The notes: a model not told the origin generated them from the sequence alone. Numbered from the stretch's first letter, positions 45,252 through 56,838 are shown. The stretch: 64,000 nucleotides of DNA from Haloplasmatales bacterium 4B (GCA_003586005.1 NSKI01000009.1:19290-83289), one strand, 5' to 3'. A program made the numbers and translations.

Positions 45252-46601
45252 ATGAACTCTGTTCCTTTTAATAATGAAGCAGAACAATCAATAATTGGTT
45301 CAATATTTTTAGATAACCGGGTAATGGTGCAACTATTTGATAAAATATCAAGTAATGATTTTTACCAAACACGACATCAAATTCTTTTTAACGCCATTAA
45401 AGAATTACATGAAGAAAATAAGCCTATTGATATTACTACCGTAACAACTATTCTTAAAAATAAAAATCAATATTTAGAAGTTGGAGGGATGGAGTATCTA
45501 ATAGAATTGTCGGAGATGGTTCCAACTACAGCGAATATTGATACATATGTAGAAATAGTACATGAAAAAGCGGTTATGAGGAAATTAATCGATACCGCGA
45601 ATCAAATAGCACAAAGCGCCACAAATGGGGATACTGTTTTAGATGATTTATTAGATGAAGCTGAAAAGAAAATTATGATGGTGGCACGAAATCGTAGTGC
45701 TAGTGATTTTAAAGAAATTAGTTCAGTAGTTCATGAAGTTTTTGAAAAGATAAAATCACAGTCAGAACATGGTAATGAAATAACTGGTATGCAAACCGGT
45801 TTTACACGTTTTGATGGCTTGACCCTAGGTCTTCAAAAAGAAGATTTGTTTATTTTGGCAGCAAGACCAGCAATGGGAAAAACCGCATTTGTTTTGAATC
45901 TTGCTAAAAATGTTGCTAAATATAATGAAGATCCAGGAATTGCGATCTTTAGTTTAGAAATGAGTGCCGAACAGCTTGTAAACCGGTTATTAACAAGTGA
46001 AGCTCAAATTGATTCGCAAAATTTGCGTAAAGGTGATTTAGACAGTAGTGAATTAAATCGATTATTAGTAGCTTGTGATACTTTAGCTCATTATCAAATT
46101 TATATAGATGACACTCCAGGTATAAGAGTTAATGAAGTTAGAGCGAAATGTCGTAAATTAATGCAGACAAAAAATAATCGGCTTGGACTTATTATTATCG
46201 ATTATTTACAATTATTATCTGGTAGTGAAAAAAATAGTGGTAATCGTGTTCAAGAAGTTTCAGAAATTTCACGGACATTAAAAGAAATAGCAAGAGAATT
46301 TAAAGTTCCTGTCGTAGCATGTGCTCAGTTATCACGTCAAGTTGAAAATCGTGAGGATAAAAAACCAATTATGGCAGATTTGCGGGAGTCAGGAAGTATA
46401 GAGCAAGATGCGGATATTGTATCATTTTTATACCGTGATGACTATTATCACAAAGATTCACCTCGTCCAGGTCAAGTTGATGTAATATTTGCTAAACACC
46501 GAAATGGTCCAACTGGTGAAGTTTCATTGTTTTTTAATCGTCAATGTAGTTCGTTTTCAGATATTGATACATATCATGATGCAGTAAATGAATATAAATA
46601 A
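45252..46601 (+). CDS. dnaB: Replicative DNA helicase
   Basis: A 449-residue DnaB/DnaC-type hexameric helicase: N-terminal collar domain (about 1-105), linker, then a RecA-like motor with Walker A ARPAMGKTA (about 208-216), Walker B LIIIDYLQL (about 312-320) and the DnaB H4 motif LRESGSIEQDADIV (about 377-390). ATG 45252 follows GGGTGG; the in-frame GTG at 45243 is too near it. Unwinds DNA at the fork and loads primase. Confidence 0.95.
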   Translation: MNSVPFNNEAEQSIIGSIFLDNRVMVQLFDKISSNDFYQTRHQILFNAIKELHEENKPIDITTVTTILKNKNQYLEVGGMEYLIELSEMVPTTANIDTYVEIVHEKAVMRKLIDTANQIAQSATNGDTVLDDLLDEAEKKIMMVARNRSASDFKEISSVVHEVFEKIKSQSEHGNEITGMQTGFTRFDGLTLGLQKEDLFILAARPAMGKTAFVLNLAKNVAKYNEDPGIAIFSLEMSAEQLVNRLLTSEAQIDSQNLRKGDLDSSELNRLLVACDTLAHYQIYIDDTPGIRVNEVRAKCRKLMQTKNNRLGLIIIDYLQLLSGSEKNSGNRVQEVSEISRTLKEIAREFKVPVVACAQLSRQVENREDKKPIMADLRESGSIEQDADIVSFLYRDDYYHKDSPRPGQVDVIFAKHRNGPTGEVSLFFNRQCSSFSDIDTYHDAVNEYK

Positions 46602-46663
46602 ACTTATATAGGTTACTTAAAAATTCACTGAATTTTTAAGTATAAGCCTAAATAAGTTTTTTT
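46601..46663 (+). terminator. Long two-tier terminator after dnaB
   Basis: An inner perfect 12-bp stem (ACTTAAAAATTC / GAATTTTTAAGT, 46614-46640) is nested inside an outer stem joining AACTTAT and AGG (46601-46611) with CCT and ATAAGTT (46648-46658), followed by a run of T. Strong termination of the gdpP-rplI-dnaB unit. Confidence 0.8.
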
Positions 46664-46715
46664 AATTAAGTAAAAGTTATAATAAATAATGTGTAAAGAG
46701 TTTAAGGAGCAATTT

Positions 46716-48122
46716 ATGAATGAGAAATATGATTTAACTCAAGGTAATATTGTGAAAATCTTGTTTAAGGTTTCGCTTCCAGTAATATTAACTTCATTTG
46801 TTCAGATGGCATATAATATGACGGATTTAATTTTTCTAAGTAAAGCGTCTAATATAAAAGAAATAAGTAATGGTTATGTTGCAGCAGCTGGTTTTGGTGG
46901 TTTTTTTATCTGGTTAGGGGCTGCAATTTTGGTCCTTGTTAAAATAGGTACCGAAGTAAGAGTATCGCAAAATTATGGCAGAAAAGATTATAAATCAGCA
47001 AGAATTTATGCTAGAACCGGGGTCCAGCTAGAGTTTATTTTTGCGTTAATATATGCCCTTGTTTTATTTGTTTTCGCGGGTTTTTGGATGGGTCTTTTTA
47101 ATATAAAAAGCGAAGCAGTATTTGATAATTCAGTATTGTATTTACAAATAATTTCTGTTGGAATGATGTTTTTTTTGATAAATCCCGTTTTCAGTGCTTC
47201 CTTAAATGGAACAGGAAATACACGGACTCCATTTTATATTAGTGCAAGTGGGCTTGTGCTAAATATGATTTTAGACCCAATTTTGATTTTAGTTTTAAAC
47301 TTAGATATTAAAGGTGCAGCAATTGCCACTGTAATATCACAAATTTTAGTTTCAATAATATTTATTTTATATTTTTTTTCCAAAAATACAATATTAAAAA
47401 AAGCAAATTTCTTTGGTAAAATTGAAATTAGTAAGGCTAAAGATATTTTAAGAATAGGTTTTCCAGTAGCTGTTCAAAGTGCTCTTTTCACGTTTATTTC
47501 GATGTATATTGCTAGAATGGTGGCTCAATTTGATCAATTAGATGGAGCAGCTAATGCTGTTCAAAAAGTAGGGTCACAAATAGAGTCTTTATCATGGTTA
47601 ACAGCCGGGGGTTTACAAACAGCATTAGGAGCCTTTGTAGGCCAAAATTTTGGTGCGGGAAAACATAAAAGAGTTTTAAAAGGCATAAAATATGCATTAG
47701 TGTCAATGACAATATATGGTGTTATTGTTACTTTGGTAATGTATTTTCAAGCAGAGAATCTCTTCAAACTTTTCTTAAATAATGAGACTGCTTTACCAAT
47801 TGGAATTGTTTACTTGAAAATAATGGCATTTTCACAATTAGCAATGATTATTGAGGCAACTGTTGGTGGTGCCTTAAATGGTCTTGGAAGAACTGTTCCA
47901 CAATCAATTGTCAGTTTGTTTTTTAATTTCTTAAGAATTCCTATGGCTTATTATTTTATAAAATACTATGGCTTAGATGGAATTTGGATATCTATAACAA
48001 TTAGTTCGATACTAAAAGGGTTAATTATATATATATGGTTTAAATTATATATAAGTATTACACCAGCATTCAAAAAAATAAATTTGGCAAATGATAATTT
48101 TGATGATAAGATTATGGTGTAA
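46716..48122 (+). CDS. MATE-family multidrug efflux transporter
   Basis: A 468-residue integral membrane protein with twelve predicted spans and the two-bundle MATE layout. Landmarks are KVSLPVILTSFVQMAYNMTDLIF near the start, LNGTGNTRTPFYIS (about 158-171), and QNFGAGKHKRVLKG (about 312-325) in the second half. It would expel cationic compounds using a Na+ or H+ gradient. ATG 46716 has AAGGAG before it; the frame is open from 46689. Confidence 0.88.
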   Translation: MNEKYDLTQGNIVKILFKVSLPVILTSFVQMAYNMTDLIFLSKASNIKEISNGYVAAAGFGGFFIWLGAAILVLVKIGTEVRVSQNYGRKDYKSARIYARTGVQLEFIFALIYALVLFVFAGFWMGLFNIKSEAVFDNSVLYLQIISVGMMFFLINPVFSASLNGTGNTRTPFYISASGLVLNMILDPILILVLNLDIKGAAIATVISQILVSIIFILYFFSKNTILKKANFFGKIEISKAKDILRIGFPVAVQSALFTFISMYIARMVAQFDQLDGAANAVQKVGSQIESLSWLTAGGLQTALGAFVGQNFGAGKHKRVLKGIKYALVSMTIYGVIVTLVMYFQAENLFKLFLNNETALPIGIVYLKIMAFSQLAMIIEATVGGALNGLGRTVPQSIVSLFFNFLRIPMAYYFIKYYGLDGIWISITISSILKGLIIYIWFKLYISITPAFKKINLANDNFDDKIMV

Positions 48123-48144
48123 ACAATAACTTTAAGGAGGTTTT

Positions 48145-48507
48145 ATGGCTAGTAGACAAAGTAATACAGGTCCTGTAATAATCTGGCTCATAGGTTTATT
48201 TGGATGTATTGGTTGGATTAATCCAATTGGTTTTTTTGCCTTAATTATTCCCATTTTATTTTGGCTAATGGGAACTAAACTAACTAAAGATCATTGTCGA
48301 ATATACTTTAATGTTTTATTAACAGCAGTCATTTTATGGGTGATTGGCTTAGCTATTAATGAAATATTATTAATTATTGATTTGAAACTACTTAATTTTA
48401 AACTAATAGGATTAATTTATTTTACTATAACATGTATTTTTGGTTTGTTTGTAGCATTAAATAGTAAGAAATATAGACCAGCACTTATTATTAATTTGTT
48501 TAAATAA
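48145..48507 (+). CDS. Small DUF4870-like membrane protein
   Basis: A 120-residue protein with about three hydrophobic spans; WINPIGFFALIIPILFWLM near the start and the general layout resemble DUF4870/Tic20-like proteins. Function unknown. AAGGAGG precedes the ATG. It follows the MATE gene by 22 bp and is probably co-transcribed. Confidence 0.6.
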   Translation: MASRQSNTGPVIIWLIGLFGCIGWINPIGFFALIIPILFWLMGTKLTKDHCRIYFNVLLTAVILWVIGLAINEILLIIDLKLLNFKLIGLIYFTITCIFGLFVALNSKKYRPALIINLFK

Positions 48508-48525
48508 ACAAAAGGATGTTAAATG

Positions 48526-48566
48526 ATAACCACATTCATGATTTAATTTGAATGTGGTTATTTTTT
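48526..48566 (+). terminator. Terminator after the MATE unit
   Basis: ATAACCACATTCA (48526-48538) pairs perfectly with TGAATGTGGTTAT (48549-48561), ten-base loop, followed by TTTTTA. Confidence 0.9.
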
Positions 48567-48816
48567 ATTGGAATTTTCGACAAAATATCTCCCTGAATTA
48601 GAATAAATGTCATAAAGCATTAAATACAGTTAGAATGTCATCATATACTATTAAAAAATAGTTATATGTTATGGATACTTTTTTGCTTTATTGTAACACT
48701 TATTGATAAATCTTATAAACTAGGGTTATACTTCTTTTAATTCTTTGAAAAAAGTAGTATAATATATTGTGCTTATTAATTAAATTTTTTAATTATTATT
48801 GAATGGAGGAATTATT

Positions 48817-49878
48817 GTGTTTGAAAGATTAGACGCTATAGTTGAACGTTATAATAAAATAAATACTTTATTAGCTGATCCTAAAATAGCAACAGACATT
48901 AACAAGTTAAGGGATTTGTCTAAGGAATTAAGTGGATTAGAACCGGTTGTTGAAAAATATAATGAATATAAAGATATTGTTCAACAAATTAAAGAACTTA
49001 AACAAATGTTAAATGATGATGATTCTGAAATAGTTGAAATGGCGGAAATGGAATTAGAGGAATTAAAACCCCGTGTTCATATTATTGAGGAAGAAATAAA
49101 AGTTTTGTTAATTCCCAAAGACCCTAATGATGAAAAGAATGTTATAGTTGAAATTCGTGGTGCTGCTGGTGGAGATGAGGCTAATATTTTTGCAGGTGAT
49201 TTGTATCGGATGTATTGTAAATACGCTGAATCTAAAAATTGGAAAATTGAATTACTAAATGCTGAAGAAAGTGGAATTGGTGGATTTTCTCAAATTGGAT
49301 TTATGGTTTCAGGAGATTCGGTTTTTTCACATTTGAAATATGAATCTGGAGCACATCGAGTTCAGCGTGTACCCAGTACAGAAACGCAAGGAAGAATTCA
49401 TACATCAACAGCGACTGTTCTAGTTATGCCTGAGGCTGAAGAAGTTGAAGTTGATTTAAATATGGAAGATGTAAGAGTAGACACCTTTTGTTCATCAGGT
49501 CCAGGAGGTCAATCGGTCAATACAACTAAATCAGCTATTAGGGTTACGCATATACCAACAGGTCTTGTTGTTAGCTGTCAAGATGCTAAATCACAACATG
49601 AAAACAAGGCTAATGCTTTAAAAGTATTAAGAGCAAGACTTTTTGACTTGATAATGCAAGAAAAAAATGAAAAAGAAGGTGCTGAGCGTCGTTCTAAAGT
49701 AGGAAGTGGAGAACGAAGTGAAAAAATCAGAACCTATAATTATCCACAAAATCGGGTAACAGATCATCGCATTGGACTTACAATTCAACAATTAGATCGT
49801 ATTGTTGAAGGTAAACTTGATGGAGTTATTGAAGCCTTAATTACTGAAGACCAAAAACGAAAATTAGCTGGTGAATAG
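48817..49878 (+). CDS. prfA: Peptide chain release factor 1
   Basis: A 353-residue RF1. The GGQ motif that triggers peptide release is in [10 protein letters not shown] (about 225-234), and the stop-codon reading site is RVPSTE (about 182-187), a P-x-T tripeptide rather than the RF2 S-P-F. It reads UAA and UAG. GTG 48817 is the start because GGAGG (48805-48809) is placed for it; the frame extends to TTG 48799. Normally followed by its methylase gene prmC, here 4.6 kb away. Confidence 0.95.
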   Translation: MFERLDAIVERYNKINTLLADPKIATDINKLRDLSKELSGLEPVVEKYNEYKDIVQQIKELKQMLNDDDSEIVEMAEMELEELKPRVHIIEEEIKVLLIPKDPNDEKNVIVEIRGAAGGDEANIFAGDLYRMYCKYAESKNWKIELLNAEESGIGGFSQIGFMVSGDSVFSHLKYESGAHRVQRVPSTETQGRIHTSTATVLVMPEAEEVEVDLNMEDVRVDTFCSSGPGGQSVNTTKSAIRVTHIPTGLVVSCQDAKSQHENKANALKVLRARLFDLIMQEKNEKEGAERRSKVGSGERSEKIRTYNYPQNRVTDHRIGLTIQQLDRIVEGKLDGVIEALITEDQKRKLAGE

Positions 49879-49942
49879 TAAAAAAATCCAATCGAATTAA
49901 TAAATTAAAATTCCACCCATAATATAATGAGGTGGTTTTTTT

Positions 49943-51649
49943 ATGTTTGGATTGCTAATTATTAGTGGATTGTTTATTTTATATACATTAATGATAAAAG
50001 GCATAATTAAATTAAATATTTTGAGTTTGTTTTTTATTACCCTTTTAGCATTTTCAATTAATTATATAATTGAAACAGATAATTTTAAGGTTAACTATAC
50101 ACAAATGGATTGCCCTGAACAAATAGTCGATATTTGGTCTAATTATAGTAATCATGAAATAATGAGCGATTTTCAATTATCAAGAACCTTAAGTCCATAT
50201 CATGATGACTCATCAATATTAGAAGAACCTAATTATGTTGTAACAGATAATTTGAATATTTATAGTATTTCAGGAAGAAAAATTGTTGTTACTAGAGTGC
50301 TGGATTTGGATATAGTTCATGAAATAAAATATGATACTGTGGGATTTAAACCAATTACACTATATATAACAAATGATAAATTGATAGTGATTGGAGAAGT
50401 ACCTGTTAATAAAACAAGAGTTTATATTTATCAATTGGCTGATTTTTCATTGTTTAAATATTTTGAAACGGAAGCTACATATATTACAAGTAGACTTATA
50501 AAAGATGAATTGTTTTTGTTTTCTTCACGAATTTTAGTAACAAGAAAAGAAGCTAAAACAAGACCATCCTATATTATAAATGGAGAAAATCGAGTTGTTC
50601 CTTATGAAAGTATTTATTATGTTAACGAAACTTATCCAAATAATTTTGTGAATTTAATAAAAACAAGTATAAATATATATGAAGATATCGAGGTCATGAG
50701 TTACCTAGGACTAGGTCAAGTTATTTATTTTTTACAAGATCATATTTATATTGCGGAAGAGGTTTATTCGAAAGATACCGGTAATTCAAATAAAACAATT
50801 CTCATAAAAATTAATAATATTAATTTAAAATTAAATGGATTACAAGTAATTAAAGGTTATGTATTAGATCAATATTCATTAAATGAACATAATGGCTATT
50901 TACGAGTTGCTACATCTTCAAATGAGGAAGATGCCTCTAAAAGTAGTAATCATTTATTTGTGTTAAATGAAGAAATGAAGGTCGTTGGAAAGTTAGAGAA
51001 TTTCTCAGCTGGGAATTCTATTCAAGCAGCTGTCTTTATTGATGATAAAGCATATATAGAAACTTTTAATATTTTAGACCCTTTTTATGTAATTGATTTA
51101 AAAGATGTTCGAAGCCCTAAAATTGTAAGTGAATTAAAATTTGAAGGTTATAATACAAACTTTATCCCCTATGATAAAAATCATATTTTAGCTTTTGGGG
51201 TAGTCTTAGATAATGATAAACAAGCTGTTGGAATTAAAGTGTCATTATATGATGTGGAAGACCCTCAAAAAGTTAAAATCATCGCTAAAGATACAATTTT
51301 ATATAAAGAATATAATAGTGCTTATACAGATGTTTTGTATGATAGTAAGTCATTATTATTAGATAAAAACCACAATGTTTTAGGATTTCCAATTGTTTAT
51401 TGGATAAATGAACATGGGAATTCGAGTTCCTACTATAAACAATTTTATCTTATTTATGAAATTAGTCCGAAAAATGGATTAAAAAGAATGGGTAATATTA
51501 GTCACTATGAATTAGGCAAATTCAATAATGTCGATGATGATATTCGACGCGGTTTTGTTTTAAAAAATCGAATTATGACTATATCAGAGAAGAAAATAAT
51601 GGAAAATACCTTAAAAGAACTTAAACTAATTAGCGAGAAATCATTATGA
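49943..51649 (+). CDS. Membrane-anchored beta-propeller protein (PF09826-like), copy 1
   Basis: A 568-residue protein with two N-terminal hydrophobic segments (about 2-18 and 25-42) and a large extracellular beta-propeller similar to the lipoprotein at 52640-54430 (shared KGYVLDQYSLNEHNGYLRVAT, FYVIDLKDVRSPKIVSELK patterns). It lacks the GVDEADIVKTDG segment that marks the start of the propeller in copy 2. Function unknown; such proteins sit near sigma-factor genes in other Bacillota. Its GAGGTGG binding site lies in the 3' arm of a short hairpin (CCACC/GGTGG, 49913-49935) that may end prfA and limit translation. Confidence 0.7.
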   Translation: MFGLLIISGLFILYTLMIKGIIKLNILSLFFITLLAFSINYIIETDNFKVNYTQMDCPEQIVDIWSNYSNHEIMSDFQLSRTLSPYHDDSSILEEPNYVVTDNLNIYSISGRKIVVTRVLDLDIVHEIKYDTVGFKPITLYITNDKLIVIGEVPVNKTRVYIYQLADFSLFKYFETEATYITSRLIKDELFLFSSRILVTRKEAKTRPSYIINGENRVVPYESIYYVNETYPNNFVNLIKTSINIYEDIEVMSYLGLGQVIYFLQDHIYIAEEVYSKDTGNSNKTILIKINNINLKLNGLQVIKGYVLDQYSLNEHNGYLRVATSSNEEDASKSSNHLFVLNEEMKVVGKLENFSAGNSIQAAVFIDDKAYIETFNILDPFYVIDLKDVRSPKIVSELKFEGYNTNFIPYDKNHILAFGVVLDNDKQAVGIKVSLYDVEDPQKVKIIAKDTILYKEYNSAYTDVLYDSKSLLLDKNHNVLGFPIVYWINEHGNSSSYYKQFYLIYEISPKNGLKRMGNISHYELGKFNNVDDDIRRGFVLKNRIMTISEKKIMENTLKELKLISEKSL

Positions 51650-51676
51650 AAGTTGCTTTTTTAAAGTAACTTTTTC
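51649..51676 (+). terminator. Terminator after the first beta-propeller gene
   Basis: AAAGTTGC (51649-51656) pairs with GTAACTTT (51666-51673, one G-U pair) across a nine-base loop and continues into TTTC. It overlaps the TGA stop codon. Confidence 0.75.
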
Positions 51677-51765
51677 TTTAATAATATAAAAAATTTATAT
51701 ATAATAATATTAAAACGCAATAAATATTAACAATTATTCGTCTAATTAGTGAAAGGAGTGACATC

Positions 51766-52263
51766 TTGAAGGATCAATTAACAATTGAAAAAGAAATAGA
51801 GAGACTTATGAATCAATATGGTAATGATGTTTTACGGATGTCATATATTTATTTAAAAGATCAGCAATTAGCTGAGGACGCCTTTCAAGAAGTGTTTATG
51901 AAAGTTTTCAAAAAATTTGATAGCTTTCGTTTTGAAAGTAGTGAGAAAACGTGGATTATAAAGATTACCATAAATGTGTGTAAAGATATGTTGAAAAATA
52001 ATTGGTTAAAAAAAGTTAACTTATATGATACAGATGAAATTTTTAACGATGATGAAAATATTAACGTTGTTGAACATGAAATTGATAAGTCAGAGTTGTA
52101 TCATCAAGTTATGACATTACCCGAGAAATATCAAGAAGTTATTATCCTGTATTATTATCAAGGTTTTAATGTGAATGAAATTGCTTCGATATTAAATACA
52201 ACAATAGGAAATGTTAGTAGTTTATTATCACGAGCAAGAGTTCATTTAAAAAAAATATTGTGA
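51766..52263 (+). CDS. ECF-type RNA polymerase sigma factor
   Basis: A 165-residue sigma-70 factor with region 2 (VLRMSYIYLKDQQLAEDAFQEVFMKVF in parts, about 20-47) and region 4 (LPEKYQEVIILYYYQGFNVNEIA in parts, about 110-135; helix-turn-helix to about 160). No regions 1 or 3, so ECF class. It starts with TTG behind AAAGGAGTG. The next gene, 11 bp away, encodes a one-span protein that is the likely anti-sigma factor. Probable targets are the surface beta-propeller genes on either side. Confidence 0.88.
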   Translation: MKDQLTIEKEIERLMNQYGNDVLRMSYIYLKDQQLAEDAFQEVFMKVFKKFDSFRFESSEKTWIIKITINVCKDMLKNNWLKKVNLYDTDEIFNDDENINVVEHEIDKSELYHQVMTLPEKYQEVIILYYYQGFNVNEIASILNTTIGNVSSLLSRARVHLKKIL

Positions 52264-52273
52264 GGTGAATAAA

Positions 52274-52624
52274 ATGGGTGAACTAGATAATATAAAAGAT
52301 GCAATTGATGAAGAGTTAATTAATGTATTTGTTAGTAAAAAGTTAAAGATGAAAACTTTAAACCATGTTTTTAAGAAAGATTCATACTTTAATTATTTTA
52401 AGCATAATTGGATGAGGTTTACAACGATATTTTCAGTTTTTGTGATTATGTTAACTTTAAGTATTAATAATTACGTATTTGATAATGATGAACCTCAAGT
52501 GATAAATCCTACTAATATTGAAAAATATAATACTAGTAATAACCCTGCAAATATTAATATATTAACTACTTCACCTAAGGTTGTTGAAGAAAATGTAAAT
52601 GATAGTTGTGATGTAAATCCGTAA
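52274..52624 (+). CDS. Putative anti-sigma factor (single-span)
   Basis: A 116-residue protein with a charged cytoplasmic N-terminus (about 1-47), one transmembrane segment (about 50-67) and a short Asn-rich outer tail. It is directly downstream of the ECF sigma gene, the normal place for an anti-sigma. No zinc (HxxxCxxC) motif is visible. The call rests on position and topology. ATG 52274 follows TGAGGTG. Confidence 0.55.
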   Translation: MGELDNIKDAIDEELINVFVSKKLKMKTLNHVFKKDSYFNYFKHNWMRFTTIFSVFVIMLTLSINNYVFDNDEPQVINPTNIEKYNTSNNPANINILTTSPKVVEENVNDSCDVNP

Positions 52625-52639
52625 GGAGGGATGATTATT

Positions 52640-54430
52640 GTGTTAAAAAGAATTTTTTGTTTTGCAACCATGCTGTTATCTTTGTTTATATTGTTAGGAT
52701 GTGAGAGTGAGGGTGTAAATGATACGAATATAGATCATACTATTAAGTCTAAAGAAAATTTAATTAATATTTTATCAAAACATAAGATAATTGTTTCTGA
52801 ATTTGATGTTGGAATTATAGAAAGAGAAAGTATTTACGGGAGTTCAACCACTAGTGAAAGTGTACGAAATTATTCGAGGACTAATACCCAAGTAAATGGC
52901 GTTGATGAAGCTGATATCGTTAAAACAGATGGCACTTATATCTATTTAGCAGTTCTTAATAAAGTAATTATTGCTAAAGCTTACCATGAAGAGGATATGG
53001 AAGTTGTTAAAACAATTGAATATGAAGATTTTGCTCCTAAATCACTTTATGTAGATGATACATACTTAGTAGTTTTAGGTAGTAGCTATAAAGCTGTTGA
53101 AAGCGAAGATTCATATTTTTATACACAACCAAATTCAAGAGTTATAGTTTATAATAAAAGTGATTTCTCTGTTAAAGATATAATAGATATTGGTGGATAT
53201 ACTGTTACATCAAGAAAAATTAATGAAGAGTTATTGTTAGTAACTAATCAGTATGTTAACTATACTAAAGGGGACAAAGATGTTAATCTACCTAGTGTAA
53301 CGATTAATGAAGATAAAAAAGTAATTAATTACAGTGAAATTCATTATGTGGAAGGAGTAAATCCTAATGCATTTGTTTCATTAATTAAAGTTAATTTAGA
53401 TGATTTAAATTATCAGAATTATACTTATTTAGGTTCATCAAGTAATGTTTATGTTTCTATGAATAATGTGTTTGTTGCTGAAAATGTTATTAATGATATT
53501 TCGGCTATTAATAATGAAAGCAGAACAGCTGTAACTAAAATTGATTATAGTGATGGTAACTTCGGAGTTAGTAAATCTGTTGTCATAAAAGGTTATATAA
53601 ATAATCAATTTTCAATGGATGAATATAATGGTATGTTTAGAGTCGCAACTACAACTGGATGGAATGATTCAGAAAATAATCTTTATATTTATGATGAGAA
53701 TTTAAGATTAATATCTAAATTAGAAGGTATAGCCAAAGACGAAAGAATTCAATCTGTTAGATTTTTAGGAGAAAGAATATATATTGTAACGTTTAGGCAA
53801 ATAGATCCATTTTTTGTAATTGATGTAAGTAATGCCACTAATCCCAAAATATTAGGTGAATTAAAGATTCCCGGGTATAGTACCTATTTACATCCATATG
53901 ATAAGTCACATATTATTGGTTTTGGTTTTGATACATTAGAAACCTCAAATGGAGTTAGAATTAGCGGGATTAAAATGACGATGTTTGATGTTGTAGACCC
54001 AAGCGAACCTAAGACGATGTTTAATGAAGTATTAAATTTTGGAGATAATAGTTATGGATATTCAGAATTAAGTTATAATCATAAAGCTTTGTTGTTTAAT
54101 AAGGATAAAAATTTATTTGCTTTTCCACTAATGTTTACAAAGTATACTAAAGATAATTTAACTTACAGTCAATCATATAAAGTTTATAATATTGATTTAG
54201 AAAGTGGATTTACATTTAAGACTGATATTAGCCATTTTGACGAAGCTAAAGAAAATGGATATCAATATGGTTATAAAGTTCTAAGAGGATTATATATTGA
54301 AGACACGCTATATACGGTTTCTTATTCAAGAATAATGGCTCATAGTCTAACAAGTTATAAAGAATTAAATACACTTGATTTAGAAATTGATGAGTCTCAG
54401 TTTTATCATATTTGGTATGGAGGTTTATAA
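52640..54430 (+). CDS. Beta-propeller surface lipoprotein (PF09826), copy 2
   Basis: A 596-residue lipoprotein: signal peptide ending Leu-Leu-Gly-Cys (Cys about 20), then the PF09826 beta-propeller domain that begins with the hallmark TQVNGVDEADIVKTDGTYIY (about 86-105). A paralog of the protein at 49943. Function not established; it may be the surface component regulated by, or sensed by, the sigma/anti-sigma pair upstream, with which it appears to share a transcript. I choose GTG 52640 because AAGGAGGG abuts the ATG at 52631 too closely. Confidence 0.75.
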   Translation: MLKRIFCFATMLLSLFILLGCESEGVNDTNIDHTIKSKENLINILSKHKIIVSEFDVGIIERESIYGSSTTSESVRNYSRTNTQVNGVDEADIVKTDGTYIYLAVLNKVIIAKAYHEEDMEVVKTIEYEDFAPKSLYVDDTYLVVLGSSYKAVESEDSYFYTQPNSRVIVYNKSDFSVKDIIDIGGYTVTSRKINEELLLVTNQYVNYTKGDKDVNLPSVTINEDKKVINYSEIHYVEGVNPNAFVSLIKVNLDDLNYQNYTYLGSSSNVYVSMNNVFVAENVINDISAINNESRTAVTKIDYSDGNFGVSKSVVIKGYINNQFSMDEYNGMFRVATTTGWNDSENNLYIYDENLRLISKLEGIAKDERIQSVRFLGERIYIVTFRQIDPFFVIDVSNATNPKILGELKIPGYSTYLHPYDKSHIIGFGFDTLETSNGVRISGIKMTMFDVVDPSEPKTMFNEVLNFGDNSYGYSELSYNHKALLFNKDKNLFAFPLMFTKYTKDNLTYSQSYKVYNIDLESGFTFKTDISHFDEAKENGYQYGYKVLRGLYIEDTLYTVSYSRIMAHSLTSYKELNTLDLEIDESQFYHIWYGGL

Positions 54431-54458
54431 ATAAATTGGGCAATTGCCCAATTTATTT
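54429..54458. terminator. 30-bp perfect palindrome, probable terminator
   Basis: A perfect 15 + 15 inverted repeat (AAATAAATTGGGCAA and its complement) starting at the stop of the lipoprotein gene. With a four-base turn it forms a strong hairpin with A-rich and T-rich outer arms, so it could terminate in either direction; only a plus-strand gene ends here. Confidence 0.7.
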
Positions 54459-54507
54459 GCAATTTGCGTGACACTCGTTTATACTGAAATCATTAAGAGG
54501 TGTAAAA

Positions 54508-55353
54508 ATGAAGGTTAGAGAATTATTAATTTATGCAGAGAACTTGGCAAATGAAAATAATAAGGAAGATAGTGCCGTTAAGTTATTGTTAATGCACTAT
54601 TTAAATAAAGAAAGTTACGAATTAATAATGAATATGAATGAAGAAGTTTCCATAGAGGAAGAAACTTTTTTTAAAGAAGGTGTTAATAAATACATTTATG
54701 ATAATATTCCTGTTCAACATTTAATTGGTTATGAGTATTTTTATGGTTATAAGTTTGTTGTAGGTAAAGATGTTCTTATTCCTAGGAGTGAAACAGAAGA
54801 GTTAGTTTCGTATGTTTTAGCAAATTATGATGAATACTTTGATAAAAAAGAAGTTGATGTAGTTGATGTTGGGACTGGTTCTGGAGCAATTGCGATTACG
54901 CTTTCGCTTGAAGAAAGTAAGATGAATGTGGACGCTACAGATATATCAGAAGTTGCATTAGTTCAAGCTAAAAATAATGCCCTAAATTTAGGCGCTGATG
55001 TTAATTTTTATGATGGTGATATGTTAGATCCATTAATTAAAATGAATAAAAAATATGATATATTAGTATCTAATCCACCCTATATACCTGAGGCTGAATT
55101 TGTTGAAAGTATAGTTAAAGACAATGAGCCTCATGTTGCATTGTTTGGCGGGAATGATGGGATGTTTTTTTATGAAATGATTTTAGCTAAGGCTAAACAA
55201 ATATTAAAACCAAAAAGTATAATTGCTTTTGAACATGGTTGGAATCAAAGAGAAAAAATGGAATTATTAATAAATAAGTATTTTCCAAACTCTAAATTTG
55301 ATATTATCAAAGATATGAATGGACTAGATAGAATAACTTTTATTTATAACTAG
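54508..55353 (+). CDS. prmC: Release factor glutamine methyltransferase
   Basis: A 281-residue PrmC: N-terminal helical domain (about 1-80) and a class I SAM methyltransferase with motif I VDVGTGSGAIAI (about 122-133) and the catalytic NPPYIPEAE (about 190-198). It methylates the Gln of the GGQ loop of release factors. It usually sits next to prfA; here a sigma-factor/beta-propeller cassette separates them. Confidence 0.93.
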   Translation: MKVRELLIYAENLANENNKEDSAVKLLLMHYLNKESYELIMNMNEEVSIEEETFFKEGVNKYIYDNIPVQHLIGYEYFYGYKFVVGKDVLIPRSETEELVSYVLANYDEYFDKKEVDVVDVGTGSGAIAITLSLEESKMNVDATDISEVALVQAKNNALNLGADVNFYDGDMLDPLIKMNKKYDILVSNPPYIPEAEFVESIVKDNEPHVALFGGNDGMFFYEMILAKAKQILKPKSIIAFEHGWNQREKMELLINKYFPNSKFDIIKDMNGLDRITFIYN

Positions 55354-55496
55354 TATAAATTTAATTAAATTGGTAGAAAATAGAATTGGCTTTTAATTGT
55401 AAAAGTAAGCACTTTCATTTTGAAATCTTGGTGTTTTTATTGAATTTTCTATAAATTAGTTTATAATATTAATTGTGTGAAAAATTTATGAATTGA

Positions 55497-56807
<1,311 letters not shown>

Positions 56808-56813
56808 TTTTTT

Positions 56814-56838
56814 AGCACCAGTGATGGTGCTTTTTTTC
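56814..56838 (+). terminator. Terminator after eno
   Basis: AGCACCA (56814-56820), loop GTGA, TGGTGCT (56825-56831), then a T run. A textbook intrinsic terminator. Confidence 0.92.

Noticed and set aside
51712..51742. Possible ECF autoregulatory promoter (AAAAC ... CGTC) before the sigma-factor gene.
   Set aside because: The spacing of 22 bases is outside the 15-18 expected, and the other AAC is only 7 bases away.
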